Assembly: GCA_963920765.1 (NCBI GenBank)
Contig: OY987247.1
Location: forward strand, 17,208,471 to 17,272,470
Origin: Ulota crispa
Lineage: Eukaryota > Streptophyta > Bryopsida > Orthotrichales > Orthotrichaceae
Length of the DNA stretch: 64,000 nucleotides
Direction: 5' to 3'
Positions 49,273 through 60,300 of this stretch are shown one piece after another. A program made the translations under genes and the position numbers. Each line of letters starts with the position of its first letter. The first letter of the stretch is position 1. The notes under the pieces were generated by a model that worked only from the letters and a program-made list of their open reading frames with translations, was not told the DNA's origin and did no database searches.

Positions 49273-49290
49273 CATTCCCTCGGAGGGAAA
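49273..49290 (+). terminator. Plant snRNA 3' box (candidate)
   Basis: CA, nine bases, then AGGGAAA: one mismatch to the plant 3'-end-formation consensus CA(N3-10)AGTNNAA. It sits immediately after the U2 coding region. Confidence 0.5.
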
Positions 49291-49299
49291 CCCAATCTC

Positions 49300-50689
49300 A
49301 ATCCCAAACAGGAAAATATATATTTTTTGCAGCAAATCGATGAAAGAACACACACTGGTTTCTGATAGGTTCTACGTATTGTGAAGAGAAACGAGGTGAT
49401 ATCCATGTGTGTCGTAGAGACAGAGAGTGAGAGTACACGTGGTACAGTCTTAATAAACGGAAACACCTACTATCATAAACGGTTGTTTGTCCAAACATCC
49501 GAATTGCAATTTTTGATTCATATTTCGGAACAATATGAAAGTTTCAAATTGGGATGAGTTTTTGAGTAGAAAATTTTAAATTTTTAAACGGGATTAGAAA
49601 TCAGACTTACTACTAAATTCTGTTTTATTAATTGGGCTCAAACATTGAGAGACAAGTTGTCAAGTTCAGCAGAATGTTTTTTGCTGTTTGTAGATTTGGC
49701 AACTCTTTGCAGATTGAGCAACTCCTTGTATAGGGAACTTTACAGGTCTTCAATTATGTACTTTCCATCGTAACAAGATGCACATACACTGAAGTAATGC
49801 TTCCCATAAGTGAATTGGATGAGAATAACATGTCTACTTATATTCTGTAGGTCAAGCTGTGTAATCTACGTGGCAAAGCAAGTAACCTCAACCTCATTAT
49901 GCATTTGGTTTAGCATAAACCTCAACCTCATTATTACGTATGTTTGTTTTACCTCAAGCGTATGTAAATTGTAAAACCATCGCTGCCAAGGTGCTCTTCA
50001 CATCCTCATCATGACCAGTCGCTCCCACATCTTCTTTGTTGCACAAACTTAGGGTTCACAGTCAATTCAATGGTTCGACTCTTCGGGTTATGTTTTGTTC
50101 TCTCTTCAATTCTCAACTGTGCAACTCTTAACGCAAGAAAGCAGACTATTTCTCGACTAGAGAACCCAACAATGCACGAGCAAGTAACTCTTACTTTCAT
50201 ATCGACTTTTTTTTCTTGAGACCTTGAGTATCTGCACACCTGGTGTAACTGAATAAGAACTATCCACTGAGATTTAAACCGTTGTAGCAACAGCCGTCCA
50301 AGAAGTAACAAATTGATCTCATCCAAAATCTAGATTCTTGCCTACTTTTTGCAAATTCAAAGGCGCCCGTGCAATGGCACAAAATTCACGCGGCACTTCG
50401 TGAAAACAGACAAAAATTCCATCTCACACGCTAATCTTGCTCTTGACTCTAGCTCTCCGCATATTCTGGACTTTTCTGGTATACTGTACCAGTCGCTCCC
50501 ACTTCTTTGTTGCACAAGCTTAGGGTTCGCGGCACATGCACATGCGGAACACGAGGCAATTGTGAAGATCCTTTGCAAAATTTGCCACATTTTTGCTTCG
50601 AGGAGGGTGTTTATCAAATGCTCGCCCTCGAATGAGTACGAGAACCGCACGGTGTTGGAGAAGTACTGAGTTATATCTTGTTGTTTATG
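49300..50689. other. Intergenic DNA downstream of U2
   Basis: No gene recognised. A diverged direct repeat of about 45 bp (ACCAGTCGCTCCCAC, TTCTTTGTTGCACAA, CTTAGGGTTC) occurs at about 50016-50058 and 50488-50530. Confidence 0.5.
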
Positions 50690-51054
50690 TTAACCCTTAA
50701 GCGTCAGGTGGGTCACCGTGGCCTGCCCTCACTTTGGCTTCTACTTTGGCTTCTACAGTATTTTGCAGCTATGCACCAATAATATTGTCTCAAAAAGTTG
50801 TAAAAGGCAACAATACATATTGATTCCATGAAAATTGCAATAAGGGCAGCATGAGACCTAACCGAGTGATTCTAAACTTGGGGTACCTAAAATTATGAGT
50901 GTATTTGATGAATTTTATTTTTGCCTTCCATGGTGCACTACGCATTTGTGATCACTTCTAGATAAAAATCAAATCAAAATCAATTTTTTTGGGCTACAGA
51001 GGTTTTTTTGGAGGCAATGGACGTTTTTCATTTGCGCCAACTTTTAGGGGTTAA
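50690..51054. mobile_element. TIR element, TTAACCCCTAAATGCC family (copy 2)
   Basis: Left end TTAACCCTTAAGCGTC, right end TTTTAGGGGTTAA. The interior shares CCTTCCATGGTGCACTACGC and TGATCACTT with copy 1. No transposase frame. Confidence 0.7.
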
Positions 51055-51168
51055 GGTTGCAACGCCTTAAATGATTAATGGATGTATAAAAAGAGCTTAG
51101 TGTTTGTAAACTTAGAAAAAACAAAATTGTGATTGATTTGGTGATAGAAATGGTACAAAAATGTTTGT

Positions 51169-51517
51169 TTAACCCCTAAACGTCGAGCAGGACAAAAAAT
51201 GTCCTCCGGCTCTAAAAAAAGATTCCGTGATTCCAAAAAAAGTTGTTTTTCATTTGATTTTTTTTTAGAAGTGACCATAAACATATTGTCCATCATGGAA
51301 GACAAAAAATTACCTCTTGAGATGCATTTTTTTTTTTGTAACCCAAATTGTGATAAGATCCATAAACATGGTGTTAGCTCCCATGCTGCCATTCTTGCAA
51401 TTTTCATGAGGGCACCAGACATTGCTGACTTTTCCAAAAATTGCCCATGTGCAAAACACTGTAGATTGCTACAGGCAGGGCAAGCCACGGTGATCCATCT
51501 GTCCTTTAAAAGTTAAA
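51169..51517. mobile_element. TIR element, TTAACCCCTAAATGCC family (copy 3)
   Basis: Left end TTTAACCCCTAAACGTCGAG; right end complement TTTAACTTTTAAAGGACAGA. The interior is in opposite orientation to copy 1 (GTCCATCATGGAAGACAAAA). It abuts the CACTA element exactly. Confidence 0.68.
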
Positions 51518-51659
51518 CACTAGTAGAAAACTCCTTCCAAAACAACAGAAAACCAACAGTTCCTTGTTGATTTGGGCACTTGCCCACGCTAATTGACTAA
51601 TTTAACAAAATTTTGTAAAAAACTAAATACGTTCTATTGATTTGGACACCATTATCTAA

Positions 51660-52610
51660 ATCAACAGAAATTTTGGAATCTTTTGAGGATCTTTTGGGAA
51701 TTTTTGTGAATCTTTAAGAATCTTCAAGAATCTTTTGGAAATCATTGAGAATCTCTTCAAGATTTTAAAAAATATTTAAGAATCTTTTTGAGATTTTAGA
51801 ATCTTTGAGAATCTTTTTGAAATCTTCATGAATCTTTGGAAATCTTTTGAAATCTTTTCAAGTTTTTTGGAATCTTTGAGAATGTTTGAGAACAATTGAG
51901 AATCTTTGAGAATGTTTGAGAACAATTGAGAATCTTTGAGAATCTTTTAGAAATCTTCAATAATCTTTGGAAATCTTTGGAAATCTTTTTAAGTTTTTTT
52001 GGAATCTTCGAGAATGTTTGAGAACAATTGAGAATCTTTGAGAATCTTTGAGAATCTTTTCAAAATCTTCATGAATCTTTGGAAATCTTTTGAAATCTTT
52101 TCAAGTTTTTTGGAATCTTTGAGAATGTTTGAGAACAATTGAGAATCTTTGAGAATCTTTGAGAATCTTTTAGGAATCTTCAATAATCTTTGGAAATCTT
52201 TGGGAATCTTTTCAAGTTTTTTTGGAATCTTTGAGAGTATTTGAGAACAATTGAAAATCTTTGAAAATCTTTGAGAATCTTTTAGGAATCTTTGAGAATC
52301 TTTTAGGAAGATTTGAGAATTCTTGAGAATCTTTAAGAATAGTTTGGAATATTTGAGAATCTTTGGAAATGTTCTAGGAATTTTGAATTTTTTTAAGAAT
52401 TTTTGAAAATCTTTATGAATAATCTTGGAATCTTCCTGGAAGCTTTGAGAAGCTTTGAGAATCTTTAAGAATCTTTGGAAATCTTTGGGAATCTTTTGAA
52501 AATCTATTTTGAAATTCAAAAAATCTTTGAAAATCTCTAAGAATTTTCAAGAACCTTTTTGGAATCTTTGAGAATCTTTTTAAAATCTTTATGAAATTTG
52601 TTAAAGTACT
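51660..52610. repeat. GAATCTTTGA short-period repeat array with a 110-130 bp higher order
   Basis: About 950 bp of 10-12 base units (GAATCTTTGA, GAAATCTTTG). A longer unit containing AAGTTTTTTGGAATCTTTGA and GAGAACAATTGAGAATCTTT recurs near 51859, 51992, 52102 and 52215. It leaves a 176-codon minus-strand frame open by periodicity only. Confidence 0.9.
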
Positions 52611-53454
52611 TCAAAATACTTATAGAAATAGAATCTCTTAAACTGAATTAGAGTCCTTTAGGAATCTTTTTGTAATTCATCAAAATACTTTAAAATGTTT
52701 TTAACAAAAAAACTATCACAATAGTTTAGGTTTGTTTTTGAAATCTTTCTAGAATCTTTTTGGACCCCATTAAATTTTTTTGAAGTTTTAAAAAATAAAA
52801 GAAGTTTTTAAAAAAAAAGAATCTTTTAAAAGTTTGAGTGTACATTGACTGGTTTTATTTTCTTTACTTTTCACAATTTGGTAAGATTTAAAATTAGCAG
52901 CCTTTAAAGTCAAGTAAAAACATGACCATAACAACAAAAAAATTAATAGTTTTCTGTTGATCTGGACACTTTCGGACACAACTTCACTAATTCAACAAAG
53001 TTTTATATAAAAAGTACAACATTTTGTTGTTTTAAATACCAAAATTTCTTTACAAACAAATATAAAAGATGCTCCTCAATTCTTTGGAGAAATCATATAT
53101 GTCCCTTAAGGATTAAAAGTACCAAAAATATCTTTGTGTTACATGATAACCAAGTGTATAGTTTAATGCAAATTCATACAAGAAACCAAAGGTGATTTTT
53201 ACATTTCAAATAACACAAGGATATATTTAACATTTCAAAATAGAAGAGCTTTTTTATTATTTTTCCAAAATAATAGGAGTATAATTGATATTCCTACAAA
53301 AAATAAGGACTATTTTTTATGTTTCACATATTTTTGGTGTAAACTTGATATCTTGAAAGATTTAAAGGGTAATTTTAGTATTTTTCCTTCTATTACTAAG
53401 CAAATGAATAAAAAAAAAACAATCTTATAAAATATTTTATAAGCTTTAAAAGAT

Positions 53455-53866
53455 GGGAATTGATATGTGTACCACACCCTTCCAATTATTATACCACACC
53501 ACGAGGTAAATTTTAGATTTCTACCATCAAAAAGTTGAATTTAAAAATTTTGAATTCAAATTTAGACTTAGAAACCATGGTATTGTCTAGAACCATAAAA
53601 AATGTTGCAATTCAACAACACCCAATGAAAAAGTTTAGTTAGGGAGAAAATTGTTAATTTTACTTTTGTTTGTAAAAAAAGATAAGCGTTTTCATTGGGT
53701 GTTGTTGAATTGCAACTTTTTTTATGGTCTTAGACAATACCATGGTCTCTAACTCCAAATTTGAATTCAAAATTCTCAAACTCAAATTTTTGATGGTAGA
53801 AATCTAAAACTTACCCCAAGGGTGTGGTACAGTAGTTCAAAGGGTGTGGTTCACATATTAATGCCC
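53455..53866. mobile_element. Long-TIR MITE (Mutator-like) nested in the CACTA element
   Basis: Inverted arms of about 180 bp: left GGGAATTGATATGTGTACCA, right complement GGGCATTAATATGTGAACCA. Arms include ATTTCTACCATCAAAAA and GCAATTCAACAACACCCAAT in both copies. TTAAAA abuts both ends (possible remnant of a 9-bp duplication). 412 bp. Confidence 0.82.
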
Positions 53867-54384
53867 TTAAAAATATCCAAAGCTATTCAAAAGTCTATAG
53901 AATTTTGATTTTATAATTGCAAGGTTTTAATTCCGTAACTTTTCACGACTTCATGTTATTTGAAGCTATCAAACTATGGAGGCTATTTTAACAAAATAAG
54001 GTTCTTTTTACAAAAAAACTAGCACTAAATAATAATTATTAATGAATCCAACCTTTGCCTGCAACAATCCTTATGAGATTTGTAAATTCCAAAAAAAATT
54101 TATAAACAAAATCAAAAGGATGGAAATAAACAATTTATTTAAAATTTCTAAACACCTTCTTTGATATTAGCTCATAACTTTTGATAAAAAGATTGAAATC
54201 CAAAAAAAAATTGTTGGAGGTGAAAGTAAAATACATTTACCAACTTTTCTTAGTTCTAAGTTTTTTGAAAAAAAATCCTTGAATGGGCAGAAATAGCCTC
54301 TAAAGTCTATTGGATTACTACAGACATGAACATTTAATGTACAAATAGAATCAAGATACCCATGCGTGCATATGTATTTGCACA

Positions 54385-54580
54385 TTCTCTAGTGGTTTTT
54401 GAGAATGCGCTAAAATTGTGGAGTGTGAGAGGAGAAGTGGAGGGTTCAAACCCCACTATCAGTAGTTGCCTGGGGGCTTGGGCAGCTGCTCGGCGGTTTG
54501 GGCAGTTGCCCGGGGGTTCGAGCAGCTGCCTGGGGGTTCGGGCAGCTGCTCGGGGGCTCAGGTAGCTGCCTGTCCCCTAA
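54385..54580 (+). repeat. tRNA-like (SINE-like?) segment plus 20-bp GC-rich array
   Basis: CTCTAGTGGTTTTTGAG resembles a Pol III A box region, and GTGGAGGGTTCAAACCCCAC (54434-54453) is a self-pairing B-box/T-arm-like hairpin. Five 20-bp units around GGGGGTTCGGGCAGCTGCCT follow (about 54470-54572), strikingly GC-rich in AT-rich surroundings. A full tRNA fold is not present, so this is at most a SINE head. Confidence 0.45.
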
Positions 54581-54928
54581 AAAGTCATTTTTTTGTAAAA
54601 TAAAAACAAATTCTATGAAAAAAAAAATTTTAATTGAAAAGAAATAGAATTGAACAACATAAAATACGTAATAGAAATCAACAACAAATTAATAGAAAAT
54701 TGTAAATAATCAACAGAAAATCAACAGAAAAATATCCAAATCAACTTGACCAAATTCACAAAAAAAATCAACAATTTTTGGTTGAAATTCTGTTGATTTT
54801 GTGTTGAATTTTCTACTAGTGAAGTGATCCTAAACACATGGTCCATCATGGACGCCAAAATATTACCTCATTAGATGCATTCATATTTTTAGGTAACCCA
54901 AAGTGTGAGAAGATTTAGAAACACAATG

Positions 54929-55243
54929 TTAAAATAGGAGGTTGTAAAACGGATCACTTTCTCAAATGTATTGTTTTTGTACATCTTGTTTTTCATAGGC
55001 TTCAACAATGTACAAACAATTGACACTTGAGGAGGTGATCCATTTTAGAGCCCTATGCCATTTCCACTTCAAAATTTCATAACTGATTCCACAAAGCTCC
55101 AAAAAATATGAAACAACTTGGGTCAAATGCCAATTCCTCTCATCTTTGAAGAAAAATTTACTGAAAAATATTTCAAGAAGTTTCACCTCCCCAAAATTTA
55201 GTTTTAGCCTTAAATGATCCATTCATGAGCCTCCTACCTTAAC
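54929..55243. mobile_element. MITE with AGGTAGGAGG-type ends
   Basis: Left end GTTAAAATAGGAGG, right end complement GTTAAGGTAGGAGGCTCATG; GGATCA occurs inside both ends. 315 bp. The terminus resembles TAAGGTAGGAG at 26144. Confidence 0.65.
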
Positions 55244-55885
55244 CCTTAAATGCCCGAGTGACCACATTTGGGTCTCTACAAAACTTTGAAGATGAATAAA
55301 ATATTATCAAATTACTATTTTCAATAAAAAAATTCAATATAAGTTTTTTTGAAGTCTGTTTTCAACATCAAAAATATGATTTTGAAAATAAGTGTTGATA
55401 ATTTTGCTACTCAAGCTTTTGTACAAGGGTGTCCATTGCAATCTTGAGTTTTTTGTGTTGGAAGATCTTGAAAATGAGCCTCAAATACACTTAACCTTGG
55501 AGAAAATCCACATTAGAAACCCTTTAGAAAATATACGAGAGTAGAGTTTTATAGCCATATTTTGATTACAATTAGAAGTGTAATGACCTTAAACCTCATA
55601 TTTTTTTGGTGACCAACTTTTTAGTTTTGACATGTGAAATGAGGATTAGAAGACTTTAAGTCACTTTTATAGTTTTAACATCTTCATGTTCAAACATTAT
55701 AATCTTTCAAACTATAAGTGAAATTGTTGTGTTTTATATTTCCATGTAATTTCTAACATGTTTAATTTAACTTTGTATGTTACAATTGAAAAGAACTTGA
55801 TGAAATTTATGAAAAGTTTAGTTGATTGTTCACTTTCATGAAAATTCCAAGAAACTTAGATGGACCTTGGGCATTTAGGGGTTAA
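55239..55885 (+). mobile_element. 650-bp TIR element, TTAACCCCTAAATGCCC ends (copy a)
   Basis: Ends TTAACCCTTAAATGCCC and GGGCATTTAGGGGTTAA. The interior is homologous, in reverse orientation, to 55955-56607 (GAAAGATTATAATGTTTGA and ACATGTCAAA in both). No transposase. Confidence 0.85.
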
Positions 55886-55954
55886 GTCCCATGTTGCCCT
55901 TCTTGCAATTTTCATGAGAGCACAAGGCACCATGCACTATTGACTTTTGCAACT

Positions 55955-56607
55955 TTAACCCCTAAATGCCCAAGGCCTTTTTTGAGCTTCTAGGAATCTG
56001 CTCTAAACTAAACAAAAAGCCAACATTTTGATAAGTTTTATCAATTTTTTCAAATTGGAACCATACAAATTCAAACTAGATATGTTAGACATCATATAGG
56101 AAAACAAAACACAACTACATCATATATGGATTGAAAGATTATAATGTTTGATCAAGAGGGTGTTAAAACTGCAAAACTGATTTCAAGTTTTTCAATTCTC
56201 TTTTCACATGTCAAATCTAAAATGCTGCTCACCAAAAAAATGTGAGGTTGAAGGACATAACATAAACAACTCTAGTCCATTTATGGCTTTTCAAAGTCTC
56301 TTTTACAAAATTTTAAAATGAATTTCTAGTGTGAATTTTTCTCCAAGATCTAGTGTACTTGAGGCTCATTTTCATGAGCTCTCAACACTAAAAAAGTCAA
56401 GATTGCAATGGACACCCTTGCACAAAACCTTGAATAGAAAGTTCACAATCAATAATTTTCAAAATCAAGTTTTTGATGCTAAAACTAAACTTCAAAAAGA
56501 ATAATTTTAAAATACTAAATACTAAAAGTAACAGCTTAGTTAGATTTGATTGAACTTAAAAATATTGTTGGCACCAAAATGTGGTGCCTTGGGCATTTAG
56601 GGGTTAA
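55955..56607 (-). mobile_element. 650-bp TIR element, TTAACCCCTAAATGCCC ends (copy b, inverted)
   Basis: Starts TTAACCCCTAAATGCCCAAG, ends CTTGGGCATTTAGGGGTTAA, a perfect 20-bp terminal inverted repeat. With copy a, 69 bp away, it forms a 1.37-kb imperfect palindrome. The 69-bp spacer (CTTGCAATTTTCATGAGAGC) matches the interior of the 364-bp members of the family. Confidence 0.87.
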
Positions 56608-57305
56608 AAACAATATTATAAAGGGTGGAGACCACTCCACTATAGAGACTACTTCAAAACACTATAGAGTATGCACGGTCACCCATCCATCGTTCAAGGG
56701 TTAAAACTATCAACCTCAAAAGACACCCAAAACATGTCAACTAAATATGCCAAAAAATATATATATACAAAATACACTACTTTATATAATGAGAGCATAA
56801 GAATATTTTCTATGGTCGTACCAAACCTCACACACTCTTCAAAAACGTCACTTGCTCAAACCCCTAGAGAGAGTCCAGGGTGTGTGGAGCTCCACCGTGG
56901 GTACGTCGTATAGAGTTCGGTCGTTTTTCACGTTTTTCACGCCGCTGGTGAAAGACGGTGCTGCATTCTGACGTGGCCATCGCTGCCCATCGTCTGCTCA
57001 TCTTCAGCTCCTCAAACCCCGAACCTCTGCATTTCTGCATTCTCAGGTTTTTGCAGAGGTTCTGCTCCGGAGCATCTCCGCGCGGCTCCATACTCACAAG
57101 TGCGTGTGACTTGTATCTCTTTCTCTCATCTCATGTGGAGTTTCTATTTGCCGAGGCAGGGTTTTAGGGGTTGCGGAGACGGTGGTGTGAGGAGTTTGCA
57201 GGGTTTGGAGAGTTGAGGTGTTGTAGATCTAGGGTTTTGATTGGTCGTGTTGTGGAATGTGTGAAAGCCAGATCTAAGTTAGCAGGTGAAGAAGAGAGAG
57301 CCACC
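56608..57305 (+). other. Upstream region and 5' UTR of MTHFR
   Basis: AT-rich to about 56850, including a TATATATATA tract near 56757, then GC-richer to the ATG. No further gene is seen. Confidence 0.5.
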
Positions 57306-60300
57306 ATGAAGGTCATCGACAAGATCAACAATGGCCTGGCGAACGGCAATGTCGTCTTCTCCTTCGAGTTCTTCCCGCCCAAGACGGAGGAGGGCGTGGA
57401 GAATCTGTACGACCGGATGGATCGCATGGTGATGCACCAGCCGGCGTTCTGCGACATCACGTGGGGCGCTGGCGGGTCCACGTCCGCCGTTACCCTCGAC
57501 ATCGCCAACAATATGCAGAACATGGTACGCACGCCGAGGAATGTGGACTTGCACTTGCGTCCCTTGTTGCTATGCTGGTGTTCCTTTCCTCATGGCTATG
57601 GAGTCGAGCTTTTTGGACTGTTCACTAGATTTGCGTTTGCAGCATCCTGTGTTGTTGAGTTAAAACCCTCTCTTGTTTGAAATCCTCAAATTGATACTGA
57701 GCTAGAGAGCAAGAACGTGCTGGACTGGGCTGGACTGGTGATCTTGGAGAGATTGTACCAGAGATCCTCACTTCACGGGACGGTGGAATCCGAGCGCACT
57801 TTTATTGGGATATTCTCTGTCGTGGGGCTGAGAAATGGATATTTTTTGTGTGCAGATTTGTGTTGAGACCATGATGCATCTGACCTGCACCAACATGCCG
57901 GAGGAGAAGCTGGATGAGGCTCTGGACAATGTGAAGGCTAATGGCATCCACAACATCCTTGCTCTGCGGGGCGATCCTCCTCATGGACAGGACAAGTTTG
58001 TGACTATTGAGGGAGGGTTTTCTTGTGCGTTGGATTTGGTAAGCACTGCAACCATTTTGTTTAATCCTATGAATGAGAGTGCAAATTTAGCGTCACTACA
58101 CAGCTTTGTGGAAACTAAGTACACGACAGAATTGTTTTAACTTGCACTTACTGAATTTCACTTCGAATAATCACTCTAGAGAATATGTGTCACGTATTAA
58201 AAGGACGTATCAGTGTAGTACATGGTGCATTCACACGTATGACATTGGAAGATAAGTAGAATCGAGAGTGAACACTTGAACATTAGATCATAGTTATTAT
58301 TAGGGTTGCTTTCTGGCAGTTGATTGATGGTTCCAATGCATCATAGCATCTATTTTCTTGACACCAAATAATTAGTCTGTGAACATTTAATGGATTAGGT
58401 GTCGGTGCACCTGAAATTAACCTTGAGCTCTGATGTTCAGATCATGTACATTTAGGCATTAATCTAGAGGACACCCTTGTGGTATGGTTGGAGGTAGAAT
58501 TTCTTACGTGCTGATGTTTAAAAGAGTATATTGAATTGAAATTTTGCAAGGTTTCATTTGTCGTGAGATGAAATGGTTATGAATGATACGGTGCAGGTTA
58601 GGCACATCAAAGCCAAATATGGCGATTACTTTGGAATCACTGTCGCTGGATATCCGGGTATGTTGCAAGCTTCTACTCTTTCCATCCCGCAGTTTTGGTC
58701 TTAGTTTTGGAACTGTTATTCAAGTAGAGACACGTGCATTATACAGTGACTTCAAAAAATGAGTCTATGTGGGTATTTGGGTCAGAAAAGTGACATTGTA
58801 GAGAGTGTGAAAAATCAAACCAAAAAAATTTAAACACAAAAGTTTGAAAGCATGAGGTAACACATCATGCAAAAAAAATGAAAAAATATTGCTACTAAAT
58901 TTAAAAAATATATAATGTTAAAGTTGACTATGTACATAGACTCATGTTTTGAGGCCGGTATTCTTACAACTTCAAATGGGTGTAGAATTTAGAGAATTTG
59001 TGTTTTTTGGTGAATTTTTTTGTGGTTTCTCTTCTTGCCTCTTTGTAGAACATATTGTATTGTGTAGAAAGTGAAATTGGCATGATGAAGCCAATTTCAA
59101 GATAGAAAACAAGAGATATTGATGCTCTTTTTATGAAAGATAAGAGTGTAAGAGAGATTGCGAAATTTCTTGGTTTCTCACAAAGTACATTGAATAGAGT
59201 GAGGAGGAAAGTTTGTAGTAGCTTAGAATTGCCAAAACAAGATGCCACTGCATCATAAAAGCGGCATGTAGTATGTTTGGTCATGGTTGGAGGGCTAGAA
59301 ATGACATCACAAGTAGTAGAAGTATTGAAAGAGGGTAGAGAGGTAGGGTTTTGTGACAATACACTATAGTAGGCTTTGAGAGATGCCAAATTGAGTGCTT
59401 GTGAGAAGGTGTCAAAGTTTTATTTGTCACAGAAACATGCACTTGCTTTGCAACAATTCACAAAAATTAGATTGTAGAGGATTGGAAGAGATTTTTTTTA
59501 GTAATGAGAGGAAAATAAATTGTTTAAATGCAAATGGGACTATGGGAGGGCCTGGTGTTGGGTCAATGACAATGAAAGTTTGCTTGATTGTGGAGTGAAG
59601 CATGCAAAGAAGCATGGTAGAGGTCTTTGATGCTATAGAGTTGCATGACATCAAGAGGTCTAGGTGATTTATAGAATGTGGATGATCGTTTAAATGCATA
59701 AGACTATATTTCAATCTTACATGAAGATTTGTACTTGGGTTTGGGAAGATTAACATTTTTCAACATTGATGGAGTTATTTTTGAGCATGAGAATGCTCCT
59801 ATTTATAAAACAAAGATTGTTCAAAAATGATTTTAAGAGCATCTATTTACTATTTTAGAGTGACTAACTCAATCTTTGGACCCAAATCCGATAGAACATG
59901 ATTGGGAAATTTTCAAACATTGTTTAAATTCCTACCCAACTCCTCAAGCGGATCTTTTACAATTATGGGAATATGTGCAGGACACTTTTAGAGCCATTAC
60001 TATAAAACAATATGAGAAATTACATACTAGCATGCCAAGTCAAATTTCAGTTGTTTTGGTTGCCTGTGACAAGTAGATAAAATTTTGATCACTTTGTATA
60101 TACCACCTCAAAAAATGAGTCTATGTACATAGTCAACTTTAGCATTATGTATTTCTTAATTTAGTAGCAATGTTTTTTCAAATTTTTAGAGATGATGTGT
60201 TACCTCATGCTCTCAAAATTTTGTGTTTAAATTTTTTTGATTTGATTTTTCATACTCTCTACAATATCACTTTTCTGACCCAAATACTCACATAGACTCA

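Larger units (their letters stand above)
51518..54821. mobile_element. Non-autonomous CACTA (CMC/EnSpm-type) element
   Basis: Begins CACTAGTAGAAAA and ends with the exact complement TTTTCTACTAGTG. Both subterminal regions carry many short TGTTGATTT / AAATCAACA repeats in both orientations, as known for CACTA elements. 3.3 kb, no transposase. Internal cargo: a GAATCTTTGA-type repeat array, a nested long-TIR MITE and a tRNA-like/GC-rich block. The flanking trinucleotides are AAA and AAG, so the expected 3-bp duplication is imperfect. The right flank is an internal piece of a TTAACCCC-family element. Confidence 0.8.

Noticed and set aside
51989-52519. 176-codon Lys/Phe/Asp-rich minus-strand frame
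   Set aside because: Follows from the GAATCTTTGA repeat array; no conserved domain or start context.
54434-54453. tRNA gene suggested by a GGTTCAAACC T-arm-like hairpin
   Set aside because: No acceptor, anticodon or D arm can be folded around it; kept only as a SINE-like hint.
51515-54824. Clean 3-bp target duplication for the CACTA element
   Set aside because: Flanks read AAA and AAG; one mismatch and discordant flank origin, so not claimed.
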